Source of the DNA: Methanolobus sp. UBA32
Lineage (GTDB): Archaea; Halobacteriota; Methanosarcinia; Methanosarcinales; Methanosarcinaceae
NCBI GenBank assembly: GCA_002507205.1
Contig: DAZF01000030.1
Span: forward strand, 1 to 10,321
Length of the DNA stretch: 10,321 nucleotides
Direction of reading: 5' to 3'
Positions 1 to 7,208 of the stretch are shown in pieces. The translations under genes were made by a program, and so were the position numbers. Position 1 is the first letter of the stretch; each line of letters starts with the position of its first letter. A model generated the notes under the pieces. The model saw only the letters and a list, made by a program, of their open reading frames with translations, was not told the DNA's origin and did not search any database.

Positions 1-100
1 CTATTTATAGGGTGGTAGTTCACATTTGAAAAGATAACGAAAATCAGAATGTATAATTAACAAATCATGTAATACTTGAAAAAGTAAGGCGGTAAAAGAA

Positions 101-298
101 TCAGGCATTATCGGTATTTTCATTTGGCTGGACAGTAATTATCTTACCGACAGATATGTGTGAATAACGCTGGTTCGTTATCTCCAGTGTAAGCACTCCG
201 TCATTGCATGCTTTTACGTTCCCGCGGAATGTGAGAATCCCTCCGCAATACACGGTAACATCTTTCCCCATGAAATTTTTAAGAATAAAAGATTGCAT
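101..298 (-). CDS. Small Sm-like (LSM-fold) hypothetical protein
   Basis: This is a protein of about 65 residues that reads like a single small beta-barrel of the Sm/LSM type. An opening segment (QSFILKNFMGKDVTVYCGG) is followed by alternating strands, including ILTFRGNVKACNDGVLTLEI. The pattern 'GKDVTVYCGG..LTFRGNVKACNDGVLTL' resembles the Sm1 strand-turn-strand signature of archaeal Sm-like proteins, but no catalytic residue is visible. Three in-frame starts exist: TTG at 322, ATG at 304 and ATG at 298. I chose 298 because GGCGGA (310-305) lies 6 bases upstream of it, whereas it abuts 304 directly. The TATA-like ATATATTAAAA at 343-356 (minus strand) would put the RNA start near 325. The gene is divergent from hsp20. 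The fold is inferred from pattern only; RNA binding is possible but not shown. Confidence 0.6.
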   Translation of the reverse strand: MQSFILKNFMGKDVTVYCGGILTFRGNVKACNDGVLTLEITNQRYSHISVGKIITVQPNENTDNA

Positions 299-342
299 TT
301 CCATTCCGCCATTTATTGTCAATTAATACTATCATTCAATTA

Positions 343-356
343 ATTTTTAATATATG
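343..356 (-). promoter_or_regulatory. TATA-like box for the Sm-like gene
   Basis: On the minus strand this reads as CATATATTAAAAA-type sequence, an archaeal TATA-like element. It lies about 25 bases upstream of a predicted RNA start near 325, leaving a short leader before the ATG at 298. It is assigned by position and composition only. Confidence 0.35.
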
Positions 357-384
357 TGTTGATTGAGTATCCCTATCTATGTCT

Positions 385-396
385 ATTAATATATTC
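385..396 (+). promoter_or_regulatory. TATA-like box for hsp20
   Basis: ATTAATATATTC is the best TATA-like element upstream of hsp20 and would give an RNA start near 415 and a leader of about 50 bases. A second weaker candidate (AGATAAATAG, 421-430) lies closer. The hexamer TGCCAA occurs twice, at 414 and 431, flanking the weaker box; its meaning is unknown. Confidence 0.3.
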
Positions 397-467
397 ATGA
401 AGACTCTAATAGTTGCCAAAAGATAAATAGTGCCAATCCCATCTACCTACCAAAGAGGTGTTTACCA

Positions 468-1016
468 ATGGCTGATAAAAGAAAAAAGCGAGGTTTTTTT
501 GATGACATCTTTGATAAAGGTAACTTTACTGACATCGAGGATATCATTGAGCGCATGATGGATAAATTTGGTATTGACCTCAATGACTTTGAAACACAAC
601 CCTTCTTCTATGGTTTTTCTGTATCCAGGCATCCTGGGGAGGAACCTGAGATAAAGGAATTTGGGAACATCTTCCCTGACGATATTGATGAAGATGAAGA
701 TGATGATTTTGAATCTATAAGACAACAGTTCAGGGTAACTGAAAGAAAACCTTTGATAGATGTTTTTGAGATTGATGAGAAGGTTCATGTGATGGCAGAG
801 CTTCCAGATGTAGAAAAGGAAGACATTAATCTGGATGTAACTGAAACATTGCTTAAACTGAATGCACAACACGAAGAGACCTCTTATTCAGAAAGTATCG
901 AACTTCCTTCAAGTGTGGATCCGGATTCCGCAAAGGCAACATACCTCAATGGTGTCCTTGAAGTCGTTATGGATATGAAAGAGTTAGGATTAGCTCGCTC
1001 AGTTCATATTGAGTAA
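468..1016 (+). CDS. Hsp20 / alpha-crystallin family small heat shock protein
   Basis: This is probably an ATP-independent holdase chaperone of the cytoplasm. The alpha-crystallin domain spans about residues 91-175 of 182. It contains 'IDVFEIDEKVHVMAELPDVEKEDI' strands, then the family's A-x-x-x-N-G-V-L signature (ATYLNGVLEV, about 157-166). The C-terminus ends in V179-H-I181-E, which fits the I/V-x-I motif used for oligomer assembly. The N-terminal arm (1-90) begins with a basic patch (KRKKR), then an amphipathic stretch, then a strongly acidic run (DDIDEDEDDD, 71-80), which is unusual in position and charge. The start is supported by AGAGGTG (454-460), 7 bases before the ATG. The gene stands alone: divergent from the Sm-like gene and closed by a T-tract. 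Members of this archaeal group are often annotated as GvpH-like or Hsp20, but no gas-vesicle genes are nearby. Confidence 0.9.
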   Translation: MADKRKKRGFFDDIFDKGNFTDIEDIIERMMDKFGIDLNDFETQPFFYGFSVSRHPGEEPEIKEFGNIFPDDIDEDEDDDFESIRQQFRVTERKPLIDVFEIDEKVHVMAELPDVEKEDINLDVTETLLKLNAQHEETSYSESIELPSSVDPDSAKATYLNGVLEVVMDMKELGLARSVHIE

Positions 1017-1020
1017 TTAC

Positions 1021-1048
1021 ATTTCTCTTTTTTTACTGCTTTTATTTA
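1021..1048 (+). terminator. T-tract terminator after hsp20
   Basis: A pyrimidine-rich stretch with runs of seven T (1028-1034) and four T follows the hsp20 stop by a few bases. There is no stable hairpin, as is usual for archaeal intrinsic termination at oligo-T. Confidence 0.55.
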
Positions 1049-1074
1049 ACTTCCGTATTTTCTACCAATATGTA

Positions 1075-1091
1075 TATATGTTCAACATATA
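1075..1091. promoter_or_regulatory. 17-bp perfect palindrome in the kinase promoter
   Basis: TATATGTT-C-AACATATA is an exact inverted repeat of 8-bp arms around one base. It overlaps two TATA-like elements (1071-1080 and 1084-1095) and ends 24 bases before the kinase ATG at 1116. The position suits an operator for a homodimeric regulator that would block TBP or polymerase. The AT-only arm ends make part of the symmetry cheap, so function is inference. Confidence 0.4.
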
Positions 1092-1115
1092 ATATCTATT
1101 TAGTTTTGCAGAGTA

Positions 1116-3545
1116 ATGGGTTGGGGTAAAATGTCTGCTAATTTAGTTAATACGGATTGTAATTCATGTGTCTTGCCTGAAATGTTGCAGAATACTCACT
1201 TAGGTGGACTTTCGAAGTTGGGTATTGGTGTCATATGTCTGGATAAGAGAAACAAAGTCCTTTATTGCAACAAAAAATTTCAGGCGCTTACAGGAACGAT
1301 GTCTATAGATCTAATAGGAAAGGATCTGGATCATATTTCTTCAATAACGATGAAAAGTATCTCTCCTCTGTTCAATCACTTGCTTTCAGCAAAACAGTCG
1401 GGAGATCTCGCTGATCATGTTCCTGTAAAAATAGTAACTTCAGATGGCAGTCTCAGGTACTTATCCTGTAATTTTGTTCCATATTTTGAGAACGGGGATA
1501 GTTACAATGGAGTGGTATGTTTTCTGAAAGATGAAACAATTAAAACAGTTTGCTCAAATGAATATATGTGTTATGACGATGAACTGTCTATTTCTCATCT
1601 ACCATTTGTATCATTTGTATGGAAAGGAGATGATGTGTGGTCTGTAGAATATGTCTCAGATAACATAGTTCAATTTGGGTATGGTCCTGATGATCTTATG
1701 TCTGGAAAACTTTCATATGCTGATATTATACATCCTGATCATCTGGACAATGTAAAAGAATCAGTTGACCTATGCACTGGAAACCATTTTTCAAAAGAAT
1801 ATATGCTTTCTACTGCAAATGGTGAATCTCGCTGGGTTCTTGAAAGATCATACGCTATTCGGGATGAAGCAAATAAGATTACTCATTTTCACGGTGCTAT
1901 CCTTGACATTGATGAAAGGAAAAGGTTTGAGCAGGAACTGAAAGATATGAACCTTCAAAACAGGTCTCTTTCAAAACTGGGGGAAAAAGCTCTTTCCTGT
2001 AATAATGTAAATGCCCTGATGAATTATGCCGTGAAGCTTGTTGCAAATGCTCTTAATACGAAATATTGCACGATAATGGAAATGCTTCCTGATGAACGTT
2101 TTCTCCTGAGGTACGGTTATGGATGGTGTAATTGGCTCATTGGCTCAGTGGTTGTAGAAAAAGATCAGGGTTCCCAGGCAGGCTATACGACATTTTCCGG
2201 CAAACCTGTCATTGTTGAAGATATGAGCTTTGAAACTCGTTTTAAAATACCTCGTTTTCTTCGTGAGCATGGGATCTTAAGTGGGATCAGTGTTCTTATC
2301 GGCAGCATAGAAGAGCCTTTTGGGGTATTATGTGTCCATAGTGATAGAAAAAGGAAGTTTACGGAACATGAAGTGAATTTCCTTCAGTCTGTTTCAACTA
2401 TACTTGCAGAAACCATGCGATTGAGGAAATCATTCAGTTCGTTGGAATTGTACCGGAATCTTATGGATCATTGCAATGATTACATCATGGTTCTGAATGC
2501 AGTATCCAAGAACTTTATTTATGTTAGTGACAGGATATACCATGATCTTGGTTATTCTGAATCTGAAATAATGTCTCAGAATATCTTTGAACCGGAATGT
2601 TTTATAAAAGGACTCGATATGTCCGAAGTCAGCAGAAAGATATCTGCTGGCGGTTCCCTGCTGGTTGAATGTGAATTTGTGAGAAAGAACGGGACTTCTT
2701 TCCATGTCGGCATAAGTTTTGCATTTGTAGGGGACGAAGATAATGTATATATGGTGTTGATAGGCCGGGATATCAGCGAAAGACGGGCATTTGAAGAGGC
2801 AATTAAGGAACATTCAGAGCAACTGGAATATTCCAATGAGATAAAAGACATGTTTGCTGATGTTACTGGTCACGACCTCATAAGTTCAGTTTCCATAATC
2901 GAAGGATTTGTTGGATATTTGTCTGGTATTGAAGATGATGAAAAGAAAAAGCACATTCTTGATAATATCAGCAAAGGTACCGAGAAACTAAGAACAACAA
3001 TAGATTCAGCTTTAGCTTTTGCAAGATTGAATTGTTCCGGAGACCTTGATATCCAGGCACACGATCTCCGATATTTTGTAAATAGTTCTCTGGAAAGGCT
3101 TCATCCTAAAAGCCTGGATAACAATATCAAGATCATACTAAACTCTCCTGAATTCTGTCCTTCCTACGTCAATCCGATCATTGAAGAAGTGTTTTTCAAT
3201 CTGGTGTCCAATGCGATAAAATACTCGCCAGATGATGGTGAAGTGACTGTGGATATAACTGAGGCCGGTGACAAATGGAAGGTCAGTGTATCCGACCTTG
3301 GTCCGGGCATATCTGATGAGGATAAAGCACGTATTTTCGGCAGATTCAAGAGGGCAGGTTCTGCGGATGTCAATGGAAAAGGACTTGGACTTGCAATAGC
3401 AAAAATGGCATTGAAGTGTCACGGGGAAGAACTTCATGTTATTGACAATGAAGTGGGCAGGGGTAGCACTTTTTTGTTCACTGTACGGATGTCCGATGAG
3501 TTTGAAAGTTTGAAACAACAAATTTCAAATGAAAACTTTTATTAA
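1116..3545 (+). CDS. Cytoplasmic PAS-PAS-GAF-PAS sensor histidine kinase
   Basis: This 809-residue multi-sensor kinase has no membrane segment, so it should sense a cytoplasmic signal. In order it shows PAS1 (about 25-135), PAS2 with a C-terminal cap (about 150-275, ending HGAILDIDERKRFEQEL), GAF (about 286-438), PAS3 (about 442-562, ending IGRDISERRAFEEA), and the phosphotransfer helix with H586 in TGHDLISSVSIIEGF. The ATPase domain follows, with N699 in NLVSNAIKYSP, the G1 box DLGPGIS from D727, and the G2 box GKGLGLA at 754-760. The H-box lacks the usual E-L-R-T-P after the histidine and resembles the HDL type common in methanogens. No receiver domain or response regulator is adjacent. The start is uncertain. 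ATG 1116 would be nearly leaderless from the TATA at 1084. ATG 1131 has GGGGT three bases upstream. The ligand is unknown. Confidence 0.93.
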   Translation: MGWGKMSANLVNTDCNSCVLPEMLQNTHLGGLSKLGIGVICLDKRNKVLYCNKKFQALTGTMSIDLIGKDLDHISSITMKSISPLFNHLLSAKQSGDLADHVPVKIVTSDGSLRYLSCNFVPYFENGDSYNGVVCFLKDETIKTVCSNEYMCYDDELSISHLPFVSFVWKGDDVWSVEYVSDNIVQFGYGPDDLMSGKLSYADIIHPDHLDNVKESVDLCTGNHFSKEYMLSTANGESRWVLERSYAIRDEANKITHFHGAILDIDERKRFEQELKDMNLQNRSLSKLGEKALSCNNVNALMNYAVKLVANALNTKYCTIMEMLPDERFLLRYGYGWCNWLIGSVVVEKDQGSQAGYTTFSGKPVIVEDMSFETRFKIPRFLREHGILSGISVLIGSIEEPFGVLCVHSDRKRKFTEHEVNFLQSVSTILAETMRLRKSFSSLELYRNLMDHCNDYIMVLNAVSKNFIYVSDRIYHDLGYSESEIMSQNIFEPECFIKGLDMSEVSRKISAGGSLLVECEFVRKNGTSFHVGISFAFVGDEDNVYMVLIGRDISERRAFEEAIKEHSEQLEYSNEIKDMFADVTGHDLISSVSIIEGFVGYLSGIEDDEKKKHILDNISKGTEKLRTTIDSALAFARLNCSGDLDIQAHDLRYFVNSSLERLHPKSLDNNIKIILNSPEFCPSYVNPIIEEVFFNLVSNAIKYSPDDGEVTVDITEAGDKWKVSVSDLGPGISDEDKARIFGRFKRAGSADVNGKGLGLAIAKMALKCHGEELHVIDNEVGRGSTFLFTVRMSDEFESLKQQISNENFY

Positions 3546-3620
3546 GAACTGGAATTATACCTTCTGTCTATTGTTTCTGTGTATTCCTGAATGTGTCCTT
3601 CAAAGTCAAATAACCACAAG

Positions 3621-3630
3621 TAATATATAG
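3621..3630 (+). promoter_or_regulatory. TATA box for the homocysteine cluster
   Basis: TAATATATAG lies 41 bases before the COG1900 start codon. An RNA start about 25 bases downstream (near 3650) would leave a leader of about 20 bases containing AGAGGT at 3658-3663. This suggests the cluster has its own promoter independent of the kinase. Confidence 0.5.
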
Positions 3631-3670
3631 TTACCAAAAAATTACTTTTCTGGTCTTAGAGGTATATCGA

Positions 3671-5173
3671 ATGGTCAAAAAAACAATTCATGAAATCAAC
3701 GGTAGAATAAGAGATGGAAGTGTAAATGTAGTTACTGCCGAAGAAATGGTTCACATAGTGGGTGAACTGGGTGCAGAAGAAGCTGCAAAGGAAGTTGATG
3801 TAGTAACTACCGGTACTTTCGGTGCAATGTGTTCATCAGGCGTCTGGTTGAACTTCGGTCATTCGGAACCACCTATTAAGATGCAAAAGGTATTTTTGAA
3901 CGATGTTGAAGCCTATACTGGTGTTGCGGCTGTGGATGCTTTCATCGGAGCTACTCAATTATCCGAATCATTAGGTATGGAATATGGCGGTGCTCACGTC
4001 ATAGAGGACTTGATAAGGGGCAAATCAGTTCACCTTCATGCGACATCCCACGGGACAGACTGTTATCCAAGAAAAGTGCTTGATACCACTCTCTCCCTTG
4101 AAGATATGAACCAGGCCATAATGATGAATCCTCGTAATGCATATCAGAAATATAATGCTGCGACCAACGGTACAAAGAATACGATACACACTTACATGGG
4201 CTCTTTACTCCCTTCATTTGGAAATGTCACCTACTCCGGTGCCGGTGTTCTCTCACCACTTTCCAACGATCCTGATTATATGACCATCGGTACGGGAACA
4301 AGGATATTTCTGGGAGGTGCCCAGGGATATATAGTAGGCCAGGGAACCCAGCACTCTTCAGGTGGTGGTTTTGGTACTCTTATGGTTCAGGGAGACCTCA
4401 AGCATATGAGTCCTGATTATATAAGAGCTGCAAATTTCACCGGTTACGGTACTTCTCTTTATGTTGGGATGGGTGTTCCAATCCCGATCCTCAACGAGCA
4501 GATCGCACAGGCTACTGCTGTTACAGATGCCGGAGTCACTACAAAGATCCTGGACTATGGTATTCCAAGCAGGGACCGGGCTGCAGTACGTGAAGTGACC
4601 TATGAGGAATTACGTAGCGGGTCTGTTGATATCAACGGACGTGATGTTCCTACATCTTCCCTGTCAAGCTTCAAGAAATCAAGATTGATTGCATCTGAGC
4701 TGAAGGAATGGATTTCAAGAGGTGATTTCTTTGTGTCAATGCCTGTTGAAAGGCTTCCAAAGGATATATCCGCAAAACCGATGAAGCAGACAGAAGGCAT
4801 AGCTCTTGTTTCAGATATCATGGCAGTCAATGTGGTAACAATTTCCAAGGATGCAAGTGTTTACGATGCTGCAAAGACCATAATGGAGACTGCTTTTAAC
4901 CATCTTCCTGTTGTCGGTGCCGAAAATGCTCTTGTTGGTGTTGTTACTGCATGGGATATCTCAAAGGCTGTTTCCCAGAACAAGTTCGATCTTGTTGAGG
5001 ATATCATGACGCGTAAGGTCATAACCGCCAGTGCTGATGAAAGGGTGGCGGTTGTTGCAAGAAGAATGGACCAGGATTCCGTTTCCGCAATGCCTGTGAT
5101 AAATAAGGACAGACATATCATAGGTATGATAACGAGTGATGATATCAGCAAACTATATGCCAGGAGGTCATGA
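3671..5173 (+). CDS. Homocysteine biosynthesis protein, COG1900/DUF39 with two CBS domains
   Basis: This is the homologue of M. acetivorans MA1821, needed with its NIL-ferredoxin partner to make homocysteine from aspartate semialdehyde and sulfur in anaerobes lacking the usual enzymes. The DUF39 catalytic part covers about residues 1-365. Two cysteines, C54 (GTFGAMCSSGVWL) and C131 (SHGTDCYPRK), sit at the numbers I recall as functionally important in MA1821, where a persulfide or disulfide is thought to form. Several glycine-rich loops follow (GTGTRIFLGGAQGYIVGQG; GGGFGTL). Tandem CBS domains occupy about 381-437 and 445-500, each ending in a GVVTAWDIS or GMITSDDIS strand-helix; such pairs usually bind adenosyl ligands. 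AGAGGT (3658-3663) lies 7 bases before the ATG. The stop codon overlaps the next gene's ribosome-binding region. Family assignment is strong; regulation by the CBS pair is inferred. Confidence 0.95.
   Translation: MVKKTIHEINGRIRDGSVNVVTAEEMVHIVGELGAEEAAKEVDVVTTGTFGAMCSSGVWLNFGHSEPPIKMQKVFLNDVEAYTGVAAVDAFIGATQLSESLGMEYGGAHVIEDLIRGKSVHLHATSHGTDCYPRKVLDTTLSLEDMNQAIMMNPRNAYQKYNAATNGTKNTIHTYMGSLLPSFGNVTYSGAGVLSPLSNDPDYMTIGTGTRIFLGGAQGYIVGQGTQHSSGGGFGTLMVQGDLKHMSPDYIRAANFTGYGTSLYVGMGVPIPILNEQIAQATAVTDAGVTTKILDYGIPSRDRAAVREVTYEELRSGSVDINGRDVPTSSLSSFKKSRLIASELKEWISRGDFFVSMPVERLPKDISAKPMKQTEGIALVSDIMAVNVVTISKDASVYDAAKTIMETAFNHLPVVGAENALVGVVTAWDISKAVSQNKFDLVEDIMTRKVITASADERVAVVARRMDQDSVSAMPVINKDRHIIGMITSDDISKLYARRS
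5162..5168 (+). promoter_or_regulatory. Strong ribosome binding site that sets the NIL-ferredoxin start
   Basis: AGGAGGT sits inside the last codons of COG1900. An ATG at 5170 begins only 1 base after it, while the in-frame ATG at 5176 has 7-base spacing, so 5176 is the better start. The arrangement places the second gene's initiation at the first gene's stop codon, which suggests translational coupling. Confidence 0.75.
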
Positions 5174-5175
5174 AC

Positions 5176-5571
5176 ATGAAGATCAAGATCAATATTTCAA
5201 GTGATATACTCACAAAGCCGATCATGGCAGAATCGATACTTGAGACTGGTGTTCTGCTTAATATCTCCCAGGCTCATTTTGACCGCTCACAGGGTGAGGT
5301 CGTTGCCGATGTGGATGAAGATAAATTTGACCTTATGTGCAAATCTTTAACAAATAAAGGTGCCAGGGTCACAAAATTGAACACCCCTATAAAGTGGGAT
5401 GAAAACGAATGCGTTGAATGCAGTGCCTGTATTTCTGTATGTCCGACAAAAGTTTTCTCCCTGGATGACGATTTCAGCTTGGTTGTAGATGAATCAAAAT
5501 GCATCCAGTGTGGAACCTGTGTTGACATGTGCCCACACAACGCCCTGTCACTTGGAAAGAACAACAAGTGA
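5176..5571 (+). CDS. NIL domain plus 2[4Fe-4S] ferredoxin, partner of COG1900
   Basis: This is a soluble protein of 131 residues, homologue of MA1822 in M. acetivorans. The N-terminal 70 or so residues form a NIL domain (beta-alpha-beta-beta, as found at the end of the methionine importer ATPase MetN). Two [4Fe-4S] motifs follow: C-V-E-C-S-A-C-I-S-V-C-P near residues 79-90 and C-I-Q-C-G-T-C-V-D-M-C-P near 109-120, both with the full CxxCxxCxxxCP spacing. Family knowledge says it works with COG1900 in reductive sulfur transfer during homocysteine formation, probably delivering electrons. The NIL domain may dock the partner or bind methionine, which is inferred. The start was chosen from the AGGAGGT at 5162-5168; an ATG two codons upstream at 5170 is possible. 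A T-rich tract follows immediately. Confidence 0.93.
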   Translation: MKIKINISSDILTKPIMAESILETGVLLNISQAHFDRSQGEVVADVDEDKFDLMCKSLTNKGARVTKLNTPIKWDENECVECSACISVCPTKVFSLDDDFSLVVDESKCIQCGTCVDMCPHNALSLGKNNK

Positions 5572-5573
5572 TA

Positions 5574-5593
5574 CTTCTTTTTCTTTTTTTATT
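5574..5593 (+). terminator. T-rich tract between NIL-ferredoxin and COG2122
   Basis: Runs of five and seven T, broken by single C bases, directly follow the ferredoxin stop and precede the COG2122 ATG at 5599. This resembles an archaeal oligo-T terminator, yet it leaves no room for a promoter before the next gene, so partial termination is the likelier role. Confidence 0.45.
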
Positions 5594-5598
5594 GTATC

Positions 5599-6312
5599 AT
5601 GAAAGAACATTTCAGGTTGAAAGAAACCATTGTAACTATCCAAGCCGATACTCCTTCTTACATAGAGGTGGCTCGTGAGTCTATAAAGGTACATCGCAGG
5701 GAGCTGGAATCATATATTGTTTCGGACCCATTCTTCCAGAGTACTCTTGAACCCTATGATATGGATGGTGACTTCCCGGAAGTTGTCCGGAGAATGATCG
5801 AAGCTGGAAATGCAATGGGAATAGGTCCCATGAGTGCTGTTGCAGGAACTATCTCTGCTCTTGCAGTCGAAGCCATGGCAGATGCAGGTGCGACTTTTGC
5901 AATAGTTGATAATGGAGGAGATATTGCCATTATCAATGACCGCCCGGTGGTAATGGGTATCTATGCCGGTAATTCTCCTTTAAAGAATATTGGTTTTGTT
6001 ATGGAGTCGAGGGATTCTATCACAGGTGTATGCACTTCTTCTGGCAGTGTCGGTCCTTCCATAAGTTTCGGGATGGCAGATGCAGCCGTTATTTTCTCCG
6101 ATAATGTATCACTGGCTGATTCAGCAGCCACGGCTCTTGGTAATGCCACTGACATTGGGAAAGATGCTGTTGAGCGGTCTTTTGATGTGGTGAAGGATGT
6201 TCCGGGAATAAAAGGTGCTATTGTCATACAGGGTGAGTATATGGGATTCTGGGGCGATGTGCCTGAACTTAAAAGAGCTGATGTCAGGTATGAGTGCATC
6301 ACTAAAGGATAA
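5599..6312 (+). CDS. UPF0280 (COG2122) ApbE-like protein for sulfide assimilation
   Basis: This 237-residue protein belongs to the UPF0280/COG2122 family, distantly related to the flavin transferase ApbE. The M. acetivorans member MA1715 is reported to help efficient sulfide assimilation into homocysteine and cysteine. Visible marks are the glycine-rich [10 protein letters not shown] (about 104-112), matching the ApbE-like fold, and [16 protein letters not shown] with C145, a conserved cysteine that could carry sulfur. A third stretch, [15 protein letters not shown], is typical of the C-terminal half. No signal peptide or lipobox is seen, unlike many true ApbE proteins, so it is cytoplasmic. 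The start at 5599 is the only one that keeps the family's N-terminus ([13 protein letters not shown]), although no Shine-Dalgarno precedes it. It sits 27 bases after the NIL-ferredoxin on the same strand, supporting a shared role. Its exact reaction is unknown to me. Confidence 0.92.
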   Translation: MKEHFRLKETIVTIQADTPSYIEVARESIKVHRRELESYIVSDPFFQSTLEPYDMDGDFPEVVRRMIEAGNAMGIGPMSAVAGTISALAVEAMADAGATFAIVDNGGDIAIINDRPVVMGIYAGNSPLKNIGFVMESRDSITGVCTSSGSVGPSISFGMADAAVIFSDNVSLADSAATALGNATDIGKDAVERSFDVVKDVPGIKGAIVIQGEYMGFWGDVPELKRADVRYECITKG

Positions 6313-6335
6313 AAATTGAAATAAAAAAGAATGGA
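6313..6335 (-). terminator. T-rich 3' end of the AIM24-family gene
   Basis: Read on the minus strand, the 27-base gap between the convergent stop codons is T-rich, with a run of six T, and follows the AIM24 stop directly. This fits archaeal oligo-T termination for that gene. The plus strand here is A-rich and offers no such signal to COG2122. Confidence 0.45.
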
Positions 6336-6339
6336 ATAA

Positions 6340-7035
6340 TTATGCCACCGGAGTGACATAAGGTATTTCCTCGAATGGCTGTATCACAACAAAGCCTTCT
6401 CCCCTGAAAGCCATCTGTACGCTTTCACCGCTTGACCTTCCGACAAAGGTCTTCAGCGAAATATCAGTTTTAATATCAGGCATCAGGTTCCCTGACCACG
6501 CAACAGTTGCATTCGGGTCTGTGAATACAGGCTGGTCATTTGTAACCCTGAGGGTCAATGGGTCATAGTGGGTGGTAATAGCAACCATTCCTGTGCCTTC
6601 CAATTTTACATTGAACAGGCCTCCGGCCATCATGCCTGCAACCTTTTTCATCATCTTGATATCCCATTTGATACTTTCCTCAAAGGCCAGGAGGTCATTA
6701 CCATTTACGTATATGGACTCGTTGTTCAGATTCAGTATGGATATCTTCTTTCCGCCATCAGCCAGATAGACTTTTCCCATGCCTTCTGCTTTTGTAAGGG
6801 AAACACCTTCTCCTGTCACAGCTTTTTTCATGAATTTCCCAAGACCATGCTCCAGCATTCCTTCCCTTGTAAAGTTTACATCACCAAGGTATGCGACCAT
6901 TGCGCCTCTTTTTATCCATACACGTCCGCTCAGGTTGACTTCCAGCATCCTGTCACGTTCAAGTTCGAACTTTCCCTGGCCAAGGTCTTTTTGCCCTGTA
7001 CTTTTCACAAATTCATCGATTGAATATCTTGCCAT
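6340..7035 (-). CDS. AIM24 family protein (TIGR00266-type)
   Basis: This 231-residue protein matches the AIM24/DUF124 family found in archaea, bacteria and yeast mitochondria. The start [13 protein letters not shown] is followed by a beta-rich body with family hallmarks: [20 protein letters not shown], the glycine-containing [16 protein letters not shown], and [18 protein letters not shown]. The end includes a repeat of [11 protein letters not shown] and a [18 protein letters not shown] strand pair. The fold is a beta-roll or trimeric jelly-roll, and no catalytic residues are evident. The biochemical role is not established; bacterial members are proposed to be membrane- or tellurite-associated, and I do not extend that here. 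The start is supported by GAGGATGG (7050-7043), 7 bases upstream. It converges on COG2122 and diverges from the thioredoxin-like gene, so it is probably its own unit. Confidence 0.9.
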   Translation of the reverse strand: MARYSIDEFVKSTGQKDLGQGKFELERDRMLEVNLSGRVWIKRGAMVAYLGDVNFTREGMLEHGLGKFMKKAVTGEGVSLTKAEGMGKVYLADGGKKISILNLNNESIYVNGNDLLAFEESIKWDIKMMKKVAGMMAGGLFNVKLEGTGMVAITTHYDPLTLRVTNDQPVFTDPNATVAWSGNLMPDIKTDISLKTFVGRSSGESVQMAFRGEGFVVIQPFEEIPYVTPVA

Positions 7036-7153
7036 TTCTATTCCATCCTCATGTCATCATTAATATTATTCATCTATGATGTACTTCTTCAAAAGATAGC
7101 GGGTCAATGAGACCGGTTAACAGTGAAAACTAACTTTTTACAGTCATTAATTT

Positions 7154-7161
7154 GATATACT
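7154..7161 (+). promoter_or_regulatory. TATA-like box for the thioredoxin-reductase unit
   Basis: GATATACT lies about 48 bases before the thioredoxin-like ATG. An RNA start near 7184 would leave a leader of about 25 bases containing GGAGTG at 7194-7199. The assignment is by position and composition. Confidence 0.35.
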
Positions 7162-7208
7162 CTACTAACTAATAGAATAATGACCAATAAAAAGGAGTGT
7201 GGAATAAT

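Noticed and set aside
1..100. Possible gene end or leftward promoter at the window edge (CTATTTATAG at 1-10)
   Set aside because: All frames close within a few codons and the near-palindromic AT motif alone cannot be assigned to a gene outside the window.
462..872. Minus-strand open frame of 136 codons opposite hsp20
   Set aside because: Its translation has no recognisable domain and is rich in residues typical of antisense reading; the plus-strand Hsp20 frame has a ribosome site and a clear family match.
3546..3670. A riboswitch (for example SAM-responsive) ahead of the homocysteine cluster
   Set aside because: The predicted leader after the TATA box at 3621 is only about 20 bases and the gap shows no conserved stem structure.
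6568..7023. Plus-strand open frame of 151 codons opposite the AIM24-family gene
   Set aside because: It has no ribosome site and a composition (many His, Cys, Phe) typical of a shadow frame, while the minus strand carries a full-length family match.
7101..7117. Small dyads GGTC/GACC and ACCGGT between the AIM24 and thioredoxin-like genes
   Set aside because: Arms of 4 bp and a 6-bp palindrome are expected by chance in a 170-base gap, and they do not line up with a promoter element.
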